Source of the DNA: Planctomycetales bacterium
Lineage (GTDB): Bacteria > Planctomycetota > Phycisphaerae > SM23-33
NCBI GenBank assembly: GCA_030642005.1
Contig: DAOWOP010000184.1
Location: 1 to 5,355, forward strand
Length of the DNA: 5,355 bases
Direction: 5' to 3'
Part shown: positions 5,329-5,355 of the stretch, piece by piece
Numbering within the stretch: the first letter of the stretch is position 1
Layout: every line of letters starts with the position of its first letter
Made by a program: the position numbers and the translations under genes
The notes under the pieces: generated by a model
Told to the model about the DNA's origin: nothing
Databases searched by the model: none
The model's input: the letters and a program-made list of their open reading frames with translations, nothing else

Positions 5329-5355
5329 TCTCTATTCACTTTTCAAAAAGCACCC

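Larger units (their letters stand above)
4801..5355. other. Non-coding tail filled with short-period repeat arrays
   Basis: No credible gene occurs in these 555 bases. Open frames here translate the repeats themselves (for example a 10-residue periodicity from the 10-bp array) and lack ribosome sites. The stretch is a mosaic of separate direct-repeat arrays of 10, 9, 8, 7 and 8 bp plus one hairpin. No strong intrinsic terminator for the upstream operon was found. In the last 27 bases (5329-5355) I see nothing recognisable. Confidence 0.75.

Overview
The window looks like a piece of chromosome (or metagenomic contig) from a GC-rich, repeat-laden Gram-negative bacterium. The mixture of a secreted protein with no recognised family, short hairpin repeats and very short-period direct repeats between genes would fit the Planctomycetes (Phycisphaerae-like lineages). 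That placement is inference from style, not from a marker gene.

Left part (1-971): an 18-base sequence at the edge recurs inverted inside a perfect 64-bp tandem duplication. This leads directly into a complete class I SAM-dependent methyltransferase gene (192-971). The gene is clearly lower in GC than the rest: single 60-base lines counted by hand give 37-52%, against 63-67% for lines in the thioredoxin reductase gene. A different 42-bp tandem duplication follows its stop codon. It therefore reads as a repeat-bounded, possibly acquired, single-gene insert.

Middle gene-free stretch (972-1530): it holds the 42-bp duplication, a small hairpin, a 30-bp perfect inverted repeat whose arms are themselves hairpins (REP-pair/BIME-like), a reverse-strand open frame that may be the tail of a decayed gene, a perfect 26-bp palindrome, and finally a promoter with a consensus TATAAT box.

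Operon (1531-4800): three + strand genes probably transcribed together. They are a secreted protein of unknown function (447 aa), thioredoxin reductase trxB (337 aa, one base after the previous stop) and a Cof-type HAD phosphatase (298 aa, or 283 aa from an internal start). TrxB uses NADPH to reduce thioredoxin in the cytoplasm. The HAD enzyme probably dephosphorylates a small phosphorylated metabolite. Nothing in the sequence shows that the three share a pathway. A hairpin spans the trxB-HAD junction and the first HAD start codon.

Right end (4801-5355): no credible gene. Starting 11 bases after the HAD stop there is a succession of different short-period arrays (12 x 10 bp, 3 x 9 bp, 7 x 8 bp, 4 x 7 bp, 5 x 8 bp) with a REP-like hairpin among them. 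I found no complete new biological system. The most unusual material is the repeat architecture, not the protein-coding genes.
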